IMG/VR virus record: IMGVR_UViG_3300022562_000520
Span: 1 to 64,000 of that record
Length of the DNA: 64,000 nt
DNA from: a virus
Direction: 5' to 3' (one strand)
The notes under the pieces were generated by a model. That model searched no databases and had not been told where the DNA came from. It worked only from the letters and a program-made list of their open reading frames with translations. Of the stretch, positions 13,206 through 22,148 are shown one piece after another. How positions within the stretch are numbered: position 1 is the first letter of the stretch; every line of letters begins with the position of its first letter. The position numbers and the translations under genes were made by a program.

Positions 13206-16200
13206 TTATTCTATATAACCAAAGCCGTAAATTTCTACATCTGCAAGGGCAGTCGGTTCACTACCAGCATTAAATGTAATTGTAATAGTGCCAGTACCAT
13301 AACCCGAAACCTGATATGCTTTACTTGCACCTTCGATTTGTTTAATACCATTAACAAATATTTGTATTGCTGCATGGCCTACTGATGGTGTTGGTATATT
13401 CCATGAAAGGATATAAGCACCTGGACTTCCAGCTGGTGCAGAAACAAGCGTGTAAAGTGGTTGCGCGACAGATGTACCAACTTTTGCGAGTGGTAATTCA
13501 GTTCCATCTACACCAGCTTTAAACGTTTCTAATGTATTATCCCAAACAAGAACAGCATTTGCTGCAAGTGGTGAACCGCCACCACGAACAATAGTAATAC
13601 CAGAACCCGTACTACCGGATGTTGCACCTGTATAGTTTCTGTTAAGCGTGATATTATTATCGTCTATATTTAAGTTAGTAGCATCGATTGTTGTAGTTGT
13701 ACCGTTAACTATAAGGTCACCATTAACCGTTACTGTTGAACTAAAAACAGTGGAATCACTAAAAGTTTTAACACCATTGATGGATTCTGCGATACTTCCC
13801 TGTGTACGTACAAAATCAGTTATAACTGAAGGGGCTTGGTTTGCCCATACACCAGCAACGCGTTTTAAGAAATCACCATTAGCTATACCAGCATATGCGA
13901 CATCCTGCATCTCATCTAAGTTGTTTACATTAAGTTCAGCCGTAACTGCGGTAGAAAAATCAGTAATATTTGCGGCAACGTGCGTATGAACTGCTGCTGC
14001 GAATGATGCTGCATTTGAACCACTATCTGTTAAGTTGCCTGAACCGTCAAGACCTGCAAAATTGCCTGCAACTGCACCTGAAACTTTATCGGCCTTCGTT
14101 GTATCAATCTTATTAGCTGTCCATAAATCGGCAACTGTAGTACCAGCATCGTTTACTGCAACACCTGCGTCTTCCATATCACCGTTGGCAGCAATTCTAA
14201 GAATATTACCAACTACATTCGGACTACCACCAACAAAGTTAGCTTTAAGGTTTAACTGTGCTTGTATATTTGATGTTACACCATTTAAATGGTTAACTTC
14301 TGTTGCCATTACAGCAGGGCTACCAAGTACTATAGCATCTAAAAATGCATTTTGGTCTGCTGTCATGTGGAATACTGTTGGGCTTCCAGTGTCTACTGCG
14401 TGTGCATGTAATGCCGCTTGTATAGCGGAGGTTTGTGCATCAACATATTCTTTTGAAGAAGCACCAGTAGCAGAAGGTACGGTTGGTAAACCAAGAACTT
14501 CACCGCCGCCTGAGAACGTAAGGTTAGCAGCGCTGTCCATTGCATCACCTGCACGGCCAATTTTGCTATCTATTTGTACTTGTACGTTTGACGTTACACC
14601 ATTAAGAAAATTGATTTCGGCTGCCATAGTAGCAGGGCTGCCAACTACAATCGCATCTAAAAATGCATTTTGGTCTGCTGTCATGTGGAATACTGTTGGG
14701 CTTCCAGTGTCTACTGCGTGTGCATGTAATGCTGCCTGAACTGCGTCAACATATTCTTTTGATGCGGCAGCAGTAGCGGAAGGTATAGCTGGTAAACCAA
14801 GAACTTCACCGCCACCTGAGAATGTAAGGTTAGCAGCGCTATCCATCGCATCGCCAGCGCGACCGATTTTGCTATCTATTTGTGGTTGAATTAACGATGT
14901 AACACCGTTAAGGTAGCCAACTTCAGTAGCTAATGTTGGAGGGCTTCCAACCATTATCGCATCTAAGAAAGCATTCTGTGCTGCTGACATGTGGAATAAT
15001 GATGGTGGGCTTCCAGTTTCTGCCATATGTTGTGCTAAGTCAAGTTGAACGGAAAGTGAAGAAACTATTGGTGTTGCACTACCTTCAACGCCAAGTTCCC
15101 ATTGTTTTGCACTTTCATCCCATTGAATAATAGCATCTGGTAAATTAGATGCAGGACTTCCGCCAACACCACGTGAAATTCGAATACCTGCCGTACCTGT
15201 ACCATTAGCAGCAAGATTAGCAGTATCACCATAGTTAATATCTACGAAAGTGTCTTTAACGTATAATTCGTTTGTTTCTATGCTTGTATTGGTACCTAAA
15301 ACTTGAAGATTTTGTTCAATTATAATACCATTTTTAAAAGTTTTAATACCATAAACATCTTGGTCAACACCCGTATTTGGGGAGCCGACATCGGCTTTTG
15401 CAACAACATGATCGGCATCTACAAAATCAGAAATGTCTGATTTGACAAGTGCACGGTTTACGAATTTTACACCATTATGAACTAATACGTGTTTATTTGC
15501 TGGTGCTAATGAAGTAGTATCAACATCATTAAGATCGTCTGTAACAAGAAATCTATTTACATAATTCGTGCCATTGTGAACTAACACATGTTTGTTGCCA
15601 GCACCACTGCTAGTTACATCAAGGATATCGTTAATATTTAAACTGATATCGCCCAAAACTGGTGCCAGTGTATTAACCGTTTCAACGTATCCTGCAACTG
15701 GAAAATCTGTAATTTCAGAAACTGTGTGGTTGTGCGAAATAGGTGCAAATAACGCGTTTGCTTCCGTTTCTGTATAATAACGCGAATCCAATACACCTGT
15801 ACTTGAAAGTTCATTTTCAGTATAATATCTGAAGTCTAGTGCACCACCATCTAATTGTGCTTTAGAATAAAAACTACCAGTGGAAACGCCAATTGGATTC
15901 CACGTTGCGCCGTCGTTAGTAAATTCCCAATGTGGTCCACTATCAGGACTTCCGACACTTTCTTCTACGAATCTTATTGATACTGTTCCACCCGGACGCG
16001 AGACTGCTATTCCAGCGCCAGTAATGGCTGGTAATGAGCCGCCATCTGTATTAAGTGTAAAATATTCATCTGCTGTACCAAAAGTTTCAGCTTTCGTTGC
16101 TAAACCATCATTAAGTTGGTCTACTGTTGCAAAAGCATCTAACTGTGATTGACTAACACTATCTGGTTGGATTTGCCACATAGGACGAAGATCGTAGATC

Positions 16201-16559
16201 ATATCGTTTGTGATAGAAAGTGTGGTATTACCAACAAAGATTGCCGCCAATGGTAAATAATCTTTGTATAAGGATGAATCTGGTAAATCTGGTGTGGCGC
16301 TTGCGATACCGTCTATTGGGGGATTGAGTTGGCCATTTGGTTTTAGTGCAATTATAACCCATTTTGCATCAGCTGTTGGATTAGTAATCGGTTGTGATGT
16401 GCCACCTGAATATTCCATATATTCGCCCGTAGCCGTCCAAAAACCACCAGCGGCGACTTTAACTGTCATGTTTGGCGATGCTTGTGCTTCAACTTTCAAT
16501 GGTGCAAAATATGCACCCAATTTTTTGGCGTTATCACCTTTTGGCGGAAGACTTATCAC
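13206..16559 (-). CDS. Large tail-fibre protein with tandem modules
   Basis: The GTG at 16559 is chosen because AAGGAG lies seven bases before it; an upstream TTG would place the Shine-Dalgarno sequence inside the gene. Repeated fibre modules make up most of the protein: HVLVHNG.NYVNR/KFVNR pairs, three copies of FHM[T/S]A[D/A]QNAFLDAI...LNGVTS..Q.QID, SKIGRAGDAMDSAANLTFSGGGEVLGLP twice, and two diverged copies of 'VNG...TT...GI.I.RG...A...WD' (around residues 450-530 and 960-1060). It has twelve GSP tripeptides. The C-terminal 70 residues form a distinct β-domain ending IYGFGYIE. This is a trimeric, elongated fibre; the short N-terminal region probably attaches to the baseplate. Confidence 0.85.
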   Translation of the reverse strand: MISLPPKGDNAKKLGAYFAPLKVEAQASPNMTVKVAAGGFWTATGEYMEYSGGTSQPITNPTADAKWVIIALKPNGQLNPPIDGIASATPDLPDSSLYKDYLPLAAIFVGNTTLSITNDMIYDLRPMWQIQPDSVSQSQLDAFATVDQLNDGLATKAETFGTADEYFTLNTDGGSLPAITGAGIAVSRPGGTVSIRFVEESVGSPDSGPHWEFTNDGATWNPIGVSTGSFYSKAQLDGGALDFRYYTENELSSTGVLDSRYYTETEANALFAPISHNHTVSEITDFPVAGYVETVNTLAPVLGDISLNINDILDVTSSGAGNKHVLVHNGTNYVNRFLVTDDLNDVDTTSLAPANKHVLVHNGVKFVNRALVKSDISDFVDADHVVAKADVGSPNTGVDQDVYGIKTFKNGIIIEQNLQVLGTNTSIETNELYVKDTFVDINYGDTANLAANGTGTAGIRISRGVGGSPASNLPDAIIQWDESAKQWELGVEGSATPIVSSLSVQLDLAQHMAETGSPPSLFHMSAAQNAFLDAIMVGSPPTLATEVGYLNGVTSLIQPQIDSKIGRAGDAMDSAANLTFSGGGEVLGLPAIPSATAAASKEYVDAVQAALHAHAVDTGSPTVFHMTADQNAFLDAIVVGSPATMAAEINFLNGVTSNVQVQIDSKIGRAGDAMDSAANLTFSGGGEVLGLPTVPSATGASSKEYVDAQTSAIQAALHAHAVDTGSPTVFHMTADQNAFLDAIVLGSPAVMATEVNHLNGVTSNIQAQLNLKANFVGGSPNVVGNILRIAANGDMEDAGVAVNDAGTTVADLWTANKIDTTKADKVSGAVAGNFAGLDGSGNLTDSGSNAASFAAAVHTHVAANITDFSTAVTAELNVNNLDEMQDVAYAGIANGDFLKRVAGVWANQAPSVITDFVRTQGSIAESINGVKTFSDSTVFSSTVTVNGDLIVNGTTTTIDATNLNIDDNNITLNRNYTGATSGSTGSGITIVRGGGSPLAANAVLVWDNTLETFKAGVDGTELPLAKVGTSVAQPLYTLVSAPAGSPGAYILSWNIPTPSVGHAAIQIFVNGIKQIEGASKAYQVSGYGTGTITITFNAGSEPTALADVEIYGFGYIE
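14335..14414. repeat. 80-bp direct repeat within the fibre gene, copy 1
   Basis: These 80 bases recur essentially unchanged at 14653-14732. They encode the DTGSPTVFHMTADQNAFLDA core of the fibre module. The flanking module sequence is similar but diverged, so the identity reflects recent duplication or gene conversion. Confidence 0.85.
14653..14732. repeat. 80-bp direct repeat within the fibre gene, copy 2
   Basis: Second copy of the repeat at 14335-14414. A third, more diverged module copy begins near 14950 and keeps the GSP positions but differs in many bases. Such repeats allow unequal recombination to change fibre length. Confidence 0.85.
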
Positions 16560-16607
16560 TCTGTTTCTCCTTAATAAATACAATTTTTAAACGTGGGTTA
16601 AGAATTA

Positions 16608-17537
16608 ATGTCTAATAATATTTATCAGAGAAGTAAAAATTTTTTACGTAATTCTAAAAAAATACACAAAAATAGGTATGATTATAGTAAAGTTGATTAC
16701 GTAAACGCTAAAACTCCTGTTATAATTGGTTGTCCAATCCATGGTTATTTTAAACAAACGCCAGAAAAACATACCCTCAGAAAACACGGATGCCCGGTTT
16801 GTGGTGGTACATCTAAATCTAATACGTCAGAATTTATAGAAAAAGCGAACAATATACATGACAACAAATATGAATATATGTTAGTAAATTATACGGGTAA
16901 TCGGGGTAAAGTTCAGATAGTTTGTCGCGAGCATGGTGTTTTTGAACAAACACCGAAAGATCATTTAGATGGCTGTGGATGTCCCAAGTGTGGTGGAAGC
17001 GCACCACTAACACAACGCGATTTTTTAATAAGATCTATGGAAGTTCATGGTAACAAATATGATTATTCTCTGGCTAAATATGTTACAGATAGTACTAAGG
17101 TCATCATAATATGTCCTAGCCATGGTGAATTTAAACAAGCACCTATGAGTCATATGCGTGGGGCGGGGTGTCCTATATGTAATAAACCTGGACATTTTTC
17201 TGAAAAATTGTTCAATGAAAATGAAGAATTAAAGTCTAGACCTGGTAAAATATATCTTTTAGAATTTACAGATATCAATGAGAATATTAAATTTTTAAAG
17301 GTAGGTATTACACAAACCTCTATAGAAGATAGGTTTAGGCGTGGATATAAAGCTTACAAATATAATGTGTTAATAGAAAAAACACTCGATTTATATGATG
17401 CTTTTTTATTAGAGCAGCATCTAATTCGTACATTCGTTAATTCGCAATTTATACCACCCATGCCTTTTGGTGGAAGAAACGAATGTTTTACAACCCAATA
17501 TAAAGACCAAATTATTAAAACAATCTTGACATCCTAA
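16608..17537 (+). CDS. Free-standing homing-type endonuclease: zinc-ribbon repeats plus GIY-YIG-like domain
   Basis: Three repeats of about 60-65 residues share the pattern 'H.N.YDYS...Y......V.I.C..HG.F.Q.P..H..G.GCP.C' (Cys/His pairs near residues 43-72, 107-133, 168-193), a DUF723-like DNA-binding zinc array. The C-terminal 100 residues (GKIYLLEFT...FLKVGIT....RFRRGY...LYDAFLLEQHLI) resemble a GIY-YIG/T5orf172-type nuclease, with Tyr, Arg and Glu in plausible catalytic places. It sits directly before the DNA polymerase gene, as free-standing homing nucleases of T4-like phages often do. A late-like AATAAATA is near 16573. It seems intact. Confidence 0.8.
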   Translation: MSNNIYQRSKNFLRNSKKIHKNRYDYSKVDYVNAKTPVIIGCPIHGYFKQTPEKHTLRKHGCPVCGGTSKSNTSEFIEKANNIHDNKYEYMLVNYTGNRGKVQIVCREHGVFEQTPKDHLDGCGCPKCGGSAPLTQRDFLIRSMEVHGNKYDYSLAKYVTDSTKVIIICPSHGEFKQAPMSHMRGAGCPICNKPGHFSEKLFNENEELKSRPGKIYLLEFTDINENIKFLKVGITQTSIEDRFRRGYKAYKYNVLIEKTLDLYDAFLLEQHLIRTFVNSQFIPPMPFGGRNECFTTQYKDQIIKTILTS

Positions 17538-17554
17538 CACGTATCGTATATCAT
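17526..17554 (+). promoter_or_regulatory. Sigma-70-type promoter for DNA polymerase
   Basis: TTGACA (17526-17531), 17-base spacer, TATCAT (17549-17554). The -35 box overlaps the last codons of the homing-type nuclease, so polymerase expression does not depend on that gene's promoter. Confidence 0.8.
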
Positions 17555-17590
17555 ATTTGATGCTAAAAATAATAAGAATAAGGAAAATAA

Positions 17591-20230
17591 ATGGGATATA
17601 TCAATACTACAAAAATAAACAATGATGTCCTAGTATGGGAAAGAAACAATGGAAAGCGCGAAGTTGTAACACATCGTGCACCGTACTACTTTTACACAAA
17701 ATCAAAAAATGGTCAATATACAAGCATATATGGTGATAAATTAGAACGTCACGACTTTGCCACAGGCAAGGATTTCAACATAGCACGCTCTAAATTTTCA
17801 GGAATGGGGGTTAAGCTATTTGAATCAGACATTCCTCCAGAATTGAAAATCCTTTCCGAACATTATTATAACAAGCCAGCCCCAGAATTAAACGTAACCT
17901 TTTTTGACATCGAGGTTGATTATAATCCAGAAATTGGTTATTCAACTGTTGGTAATCCATATGCACCAATAAACTCTGTCGCATTATACAATGCTTGGCA
18001 AAAACGCATGGTGGTTTATGCTGTACCACCCAAAGAGTATAATGGCCAAACGGATAGGAAAACAGTTTTACAAAAATTAGACGAAATAGCAAAACTCCCA
18101 ATAGACTGTAAAGTTGATGTTGTTTTTGTTGATAATGAAGAAGAATTACTTTTATGTTTTCTTGAAGAAATTAAGGATAGTGATGTAATTTCTGGTTGGA
18201 ATAGTGAATTTTTTGACGTTCCTTACATAGGTAAACGATTAGAAAAAATGGGTAGTGTATATCTTAATCAATTATCCTTTCCTGAAGGCAGACCGCCAAA
18301 ATTTCGTGACGTTGAATTAAATTACAGAATACAAACAACATTAGATTTATCTGGTAGGATTAGCGCAGACTATTTACCAATATTTAAAAAATATGAAGTT
18401 GTTGAACGACATTCATTTACTTTAGAATCTATCGCGGAAGAAATTTTAGTTGATCCAGATACTAATGAACCGATAATGCCTAAGCTAGAATATGAAGGTT
18501 CACTTGCTGGGCTATACAGAAAGGATTTTTTAAAATTTGTACGATATAACCTTCGTGATACAGAAATTTTGAAAGGGTTTGAAGACCGTTTAGGTTATAT
18601 AGAACTTGCAAACCAAATGTGTCATCTTTCTACGGGTCTATTTAAACACGTTACTGGAACTATAAAACTATCAGAATTTGCAACGATTAACTACTGTCAC
18701 TATGAGCTTAATGGTATGATTGTTAATGATGTTCACGTTCCTGAACATACGGAAAAGGCCAAAGGTGCTTTCGTTTTACTTCCACAGATTGGTGAACATG
18801 AACTTATTGGGGCAGTCGATATAAACTCTCTATATCCATCCACCATTCGTTCCAACAATATAAGTCCTGAAACTATTGTAGGACAGTTTGTAGAAAAAGA
18901 ATTGGCATTTGAACATATAAGGGATGGTTCCTTTGCAAAGCTAACCCTCGAATTTGATTCTGGTGAAGCGTTAACCACAGGCGCAGATGAATGGCGTGAA
19001 GCTTTAAAAAATAAGAAATGGTCAGTATCTGGTTATGGTACAGTATTCACACAAGAACGCAAAGGTATCATGCCATCTATTCTTGAATATTGGTATGGAA
19101 AACGTAAAGAATACCAAAAACTTAATAAAGAAGCAAAAGAAGCTGGTGATTTAATTAAAGCAACTTACTACGATAAACTCCAATATGTTTACAAGATTAA
19201 ATTGAACAGTTACTATGGCTCTCTTTTAAATGCGTATTTTAGATTTTATGATAAACGTCTTGGTGAAAGTACGACTGCAACTAGTAGGGCAATCCTATTA
19301 CATCAATGTGCATATGTAGCTAAATTATTAGATGGAAAATATGCACCAACAGATAGGCGTGAACTCGACGAAAATGGTGATGTTCATATTGGTTATTCTG
19401 ATAAATGGTCTGTTATCTACGGTGACACAGACTCTACATATTTTAAAACTCATGCAACAACTGTAGAAGAAGCTATTGCTATTGCTGATGCTGTTGGTGA
19501 ACAGACTAGTAAATCATTTCCAGAATTTATGCGAAACGCATTTTTGTGTTGTGAAGGCTTTGATGATATTATTAAAACTGGTCGTGAAATAGTTTCAGAT
19601 AAAGGGATATTTGTTGATAAGAAACGATACTTTTTACATATTGTTGATAATGAAGGATTCAAATGTGACAAATGTAAAATTATGGGATTGGATACAAAGA
19701 AAACAACACTTCCAAGGGAAATATCCAAAGTTCTCAACAAATATATTGAACGATATTTAAAGGGTGAAGAATGGGATACACTCGCACACGAAATTGTAGA
19801 TTATAAAGATGAACTTTTTAACACAAAAGAAGTTATGTCTATTGGGTTACCAAAAGGTGTAAAAAAGGTGGAACAGTATACCCGCGAATTTCAACGAAAT
19901 GAAAAAACACGCTTACCCGGTCATGTTGCGGCTTCCATACATTACAATATGTGTCGTGAAAAATATGGTGATAAGGAAAGCCCTGAAATTACTTCAGGTA
20001 TGAAAATAAAAGTTTTTTATTTAAATAAAAACTACGGAAGATTTAAAAGTATTGCCATACCTGTTGATATCGAACAGGTTCCAGATTGGTTTCTTGATGA
20101 ATTCACTATTCATAGAAAAATGCATATTGATCGGCTTGTAGATAACCCATTTAATAACATCGTAAAAGCGATTGGGCGTGAAACCCCTTCAAAACAAAGT
20201 TTGTTGAATGATGATTTATTAGGATTTTGA
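17591..20230 (+). CDS. 43: DNA polymerase, family B, T4 gp43-like
   Basis: Replicative polymerase with proofreading. The 3'-5' exonuclease motifs are present: Exo I FFDIE (Asp106), Exo II NSEFFD (about 204-209), Exo III NLRDTEIL (Asp323). The polymerase motifs follow: A DINSLYPS (410-417), B KLNSYYGS (537-544), C YGDTDS (610-615). At 879 residues it is close to T4 gp43 (898). The C-terminal SLLNDDLLGF is likely the clamp-binding tail that docks on gp45, encoded 650 bases downstream. AAGGA precedes the ATG. No intein or intron interrupts it, although a homing-type nuclease flanks it. Confidence 0.96.
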   Translation: MGYINTTKINNDVLVWERNNGKREVVTHRAPYYFYTKSKNGQYTSIYGDKLERHDFATGKDFNIARSKFSGMGVKLFESDIPPELKILSEHYYNKPAPELNVTFFDIEVDYNPEIGYSTVGNPYAPINSVALYNAWQKRMVVYAVPPKEYNGQTDRKTVLQKLDEIAKLPIDCKVDVVFVDNEEELLLCFLEEIKDSDVISGWNSEFFDVPYIGKRLEKMGSVYLNQLSFPEGRPPKFRDVELNYRIQTTLDLSGRISADYLPIFKKYEVVERHSFTLESIAEEILVDPDTNEPIMPKLEYEGSLAGLYRKDFLKFVRYNLRDTEILKGFEDRLGYIELANQMCHLSTGLFKHVTGTIKLSEFATINYCHYELNGMIVNDVHVPEHTEKAKGAFVLLPQIGEHELIGAVDINSLYPSTIRSNNISPETIVGQFVEKELAFEHIRDGSFAKLTLEFDSGEALTTGADEWREALKNKKWSVSGYGTVFTQERKGIMPSILEYWYGKRKEYQKLNKEAKEAGDLIKATYYDKLQYVYKIKLNSYYGSLLNAYFRFYDKRLGESTTATSRAILLHQCAYVAKLLDGKYAPTDRRELDENGDVHIGYSDKWSVIYGDTDSTYFKTHATTVEEAIAIADAVGEQTSKSFPEFMRNAFLCCEGFDDIIKTGREIVSDKGIFVDKKRYFLHIVDNEGFKCDKCKIMGLDTKKTTLPREISKVLNKYIERYLKGEEWDTLAHEIVDYKDELFNTKEVMSIGLPKGVKKVEQYTREFQRNEKTRLPGHVAASIHYNMCREKYGDKESPEITSGMKIKVFYLNKNYGRFKSIAIPVDIEQVPDWFLDEFTIHRKMHIDRLVDNPFNNIVKAIGRETPSKQSLLNDDLLGF

Positions 20231-20231
20231 T

Positions 20232-20441
20232 ATGGTATCAAAAGAAGAAGTAAGATTAGAATGTAAGTCTGCAAATTGTAAATCTTTAAATGATTGTTAT
20301 TTGGTCGCTGATAGAATAATTAACAAATATTCATTACTATATGGGAAGGTGCCTAATGGATTTACGTTGATGGCAGAAATTGTATATAGCGCTGCCAGGA
20401 ATTATTGGCATTCAAAAAATGAAAAAAATCTACACATCTAA
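20232..20441 (+). CDS. Hypothetical small protein (69 aa)
   Basis: Not recognised. The ATG follows the polymerase TGA by one base, so it is translationally coupled. It contains three Cys in the first 22 residues (LECKSANCKSLNDCY), possibly a small metal site, then a helix. Its end overlaps the start of the DUF488-like gene. Confidence 0.6.
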   Translation: MVSKEEVRLECKSANCKSLNDCYLVADRIINKYSLLYGKVPNGFTLMAEIVYSAARNYWHSKNEKNLHI

Positions 20442-20823
20442 CTTTGCTAGAAATGGTAGCAACCCCAACGCCATTGCCATCAGTTCTATCATACCTGAAT
20501 GGTATAACGGCAAGGAAATGCGTGAACTACTAGCACCAAAATTCGATTTGGTTAAAAAAACCAAAGATGGTACATATAGTAAAGAAAAATATAAAGAAGA
20601 ATATCTTAAGCTACTTAATGATAGACAAATAGTTCCTGAAGAATTGATTGAACTTTTACCAGATGGGGCAATTCTTTTATGTTACGAAAAACCTGGAGGA
20701 TTTTGTCATAGAAGAATCCTTGCTGAATGGATTAAAGAACATATGGGGTTTGAAATACCAGAATGGAAAAGTGAAAAAGAAATGGCTAAAGATAAAATAG
20801 TTGACAGTATATTAGATTTTTAG
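20419..20823 (+). CDS. DUF488-family protein, TAG stop with TAA three codons later
   Basis: The start is set at 20419 (MKKIYTSNFARNG), where the family similarity begins, rather than at the upstream in-frame ATG. The C-terminal ILLCYEKPGGFCHRRILAEWI is the DUF488 signature (LLC.E....CHR..LA). The family's function is unknown; the Cys-His-Arg suggests a nucleotide- or phosphate-binding or catalytic site. It ends in TAG followed by TAT AAT CCA TAA, so read-through adds four residues. Those bases also form the -10 region of the clamp-gene promoter. Confidence 0.75.
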   Translation: MKKIYTSNFARNGSNPNAIAISSIIPEWYNGKEMRELLAPKFDLVKKTKDGTYSKEKYKEEYLKLLNDRQIVPEELIELLPDGAILLCYEKPGGFCHRRILAEWIKEHMGFEIPEWKSEKEMAKDKIVDSILDF

Positions 20824-20829
20824 TATAAT
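20801..20829 (+). promoter_or_regulatory. Consensus sigma-70 promoter for the sliding clamp
   Basis: TTGACA (20801-20806), 17-base spacer, TATAAT (20824-20829): a perfect consensus lying across the end of the DUF488-like gene. This would give strong early/middle expression of gp45. Confidence 0.92.
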
Positions 20830-20876
20830 CCATAAATTATAAAAAATATAACATATTAGATAGGATAATAATAACA

Positions 20877-21578
20877 ATGAAACTTTCTCAAGAACAAATC
20901 TCATTTATTGAAAATGTAGTTAAAACAGGCCAAAGTATTGGTATTGACAATATCATTATTGAACCAGAGATGGTTCGTGCTATTGACGATGCAAGAACTG
21001 TAGTATTATATCAAAACGCAGACGTACCTGAAATGCCATTTGGTTCAGTAGGGTTGAATCGTATTGGTGTCTTTTTATCACGTCTTGAAATTGCTAAACC
21101 AAGTGAAAATTTTACACTTGACGTAACAGTTGATGATGGTGAAGAATACGCTCGTTCTATCACAATGAAGGGTACTGGATTAAAAGTTGATTATCGTTGT
21201 GCAAATCCGACGACTATTCAAGCACCGCGTCAGATTAACGACAATTTGGTATATCGCGTTCAGCTTAATGCAGATGCGGTAAGTCTACTTCAAAAGGGTC
21301 AAGTAGCTATGGGTTCTGAAACCGTTGCTATAATTTATAATGATGGTGTTTCACTAGAATTAACCGATGTTAACAGTGATGTATTTAACCACAAATTTGC
21401 ACCAGATGCTGAACTTTTAGATGACGATGCAAATCCATCCTTTTCACACAGATATCCTGTGAAAACCCTTTTAGCACTTTTCAAACAAAATCCAGACGGA
21501 TACTTTGAAATTGGTGAAAAAGGTATCCTTAGTATTACTGTTAATGGTCTTTCCATTTACGTATTACCACAAGTATAA
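20877..21578 (+). CDS. 45: Sliding clamp, T4 gp45-like
   Basis: Ring-shaped processivity factor for DNA polymerase, and in T4 also the mobile activator of late transcription together with gp55. At 233 residues it is close to T4 gp45 (228). The opening LSQEQISFIENVVKTGQSIGIDNIIIE, the central CANPTTIQAPRQI (about 103-115) and the C-terminal FEIGEKGILSITVNGLSIYVLPQV follow the clamp pattern of two β-rich domains. A consensus promoter precedes it and a 12-bp hairpin follows. The loader genes gp44/gp62 are not in the window. Confidence 0.9.
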   Translation: MKLSQEQISFIENVVKTGQSIGIDNIIIEPEMVRAIDDARTVVLYQNADVPEMPFGSVGLNRIGVFLSRLEIAKPSENFTLDVTVDDGEEYARSITMKGTGLKVDYRCANPTTIQAPRQINDNLVYRVQLNADAVSLLQKGQVAMGSETVAIIYNDGVSLELTDVNSDVFNHKFAPDAELLDDDANPSFSHRYPVKTLLALFKQNPDGYFEIGEKGILSITVNGLSIYVLPQV

Positions 21579-21586
21579 AATTTAAT

Positions 21587-21625
21587 TGGTACATCTATCC
21601 TTTTTGGGGTTAAATAGATGTACCA
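21587..21625 (+). terminator. Hairpin between clamp gene and next gene
   Basis: A perfect 12-base-pair inverted repeat (TGGTACATCTAT / ATAGATGTACCA) encloses a 15-base loop containing CTTTTTGGGG. It is followed by an AT-rich stretch but no clear T-run. It may be an attenuator, an RNA-stability hairpin, or a protein-binding site. Confidence 0.6.
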
Positions 21626-21648
21626 TATTATAATTTTAGGAGATAATA

Positions 21649-22146
21649 ATGACTATAACAACGGATGAAAACGATAATCTGGTATCTGTTCCTGCCGAGC
21701 CAGTGATGCCTGAAAATGAATCATTTAGTGAATATGAAGTAACTAAAGAACAGGCGAAATCATCAATTCTTTCTGGTGAAGATTTGGCTGACATTAAAGA
21801 GCAACTTAAAAAACAAATTATGGAAGAATTTAAAGATGAAAATACGCGCAAGATGGAACATCAACGTTTACGCCGCGAAGCAGAAGATGAACAGCACAGA
21901 CAATATGTTGAAAAAATGAAAGCTTCCCCAGATCCATGGGTTGATATTATTGGATGGGTTAGAACTGATGCTGGTGTTAAAGTTGAATTAGATTGGAACG
22001 ACGCATTTGTTGATTACCTTCGTGTTAATGGAATTAAGGGCACGGATGATGAACAAACAGTCCAAAAGTGGGTTACTCTACTTTTACGCGACATGGCCGA
22101 TGACATGGAAGAACGTTTCGGCGGTGATATAAGTGAATACGAATAA
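21649..22146 (+). CDS. Hypothetical acidic protein (165 aa)
   Basis: Not recognised. Residues 1-55 are acidic and probably disordered. Residues 55-90 form a charged coiled-coil-like helix. The rest (PWVDIIGWVRTDAGVKVELDWNDAFVDYL...) looks like a compact domain. AGGAG precedes the ATG. Its TAA is followed by TAATG, which starts the RNase H gene, so it is coupled to a replication function. Confidence 0.7.
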   Translation: MTITTDENDNLVSVPAEPVMPENESFSEYEVTKEQAKSSILSGEDLADIKEQLKKQIMEEFKDENTRKMEHQRLRREAEDEQHRQYVEKMKASPDPWVDIIGWVRTDAGVKVELDWNDAFVDYLRVNGIKGTDDEQTVQKWVTLLLRDMADDMEERFGGDISEYE

Positions 22147-22148
22147 TA

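Noticed and set aside
12517-16152. Many plus-strand open frames opposite the fibre genes (up to 234 codons at 14035-14739)
   Set aside because: They are antisense shadows of repetitive fibre coding sequence; no ribosome binding sites and low-complexity translations.
16608-20230. Intron or intein in DNA polymerase linked to the homing-type nuclease
   Set aside because: All six exonuclease and polymerase motifs occur in one frame at normal spacing; the nuclease lies wholly outside the gene.
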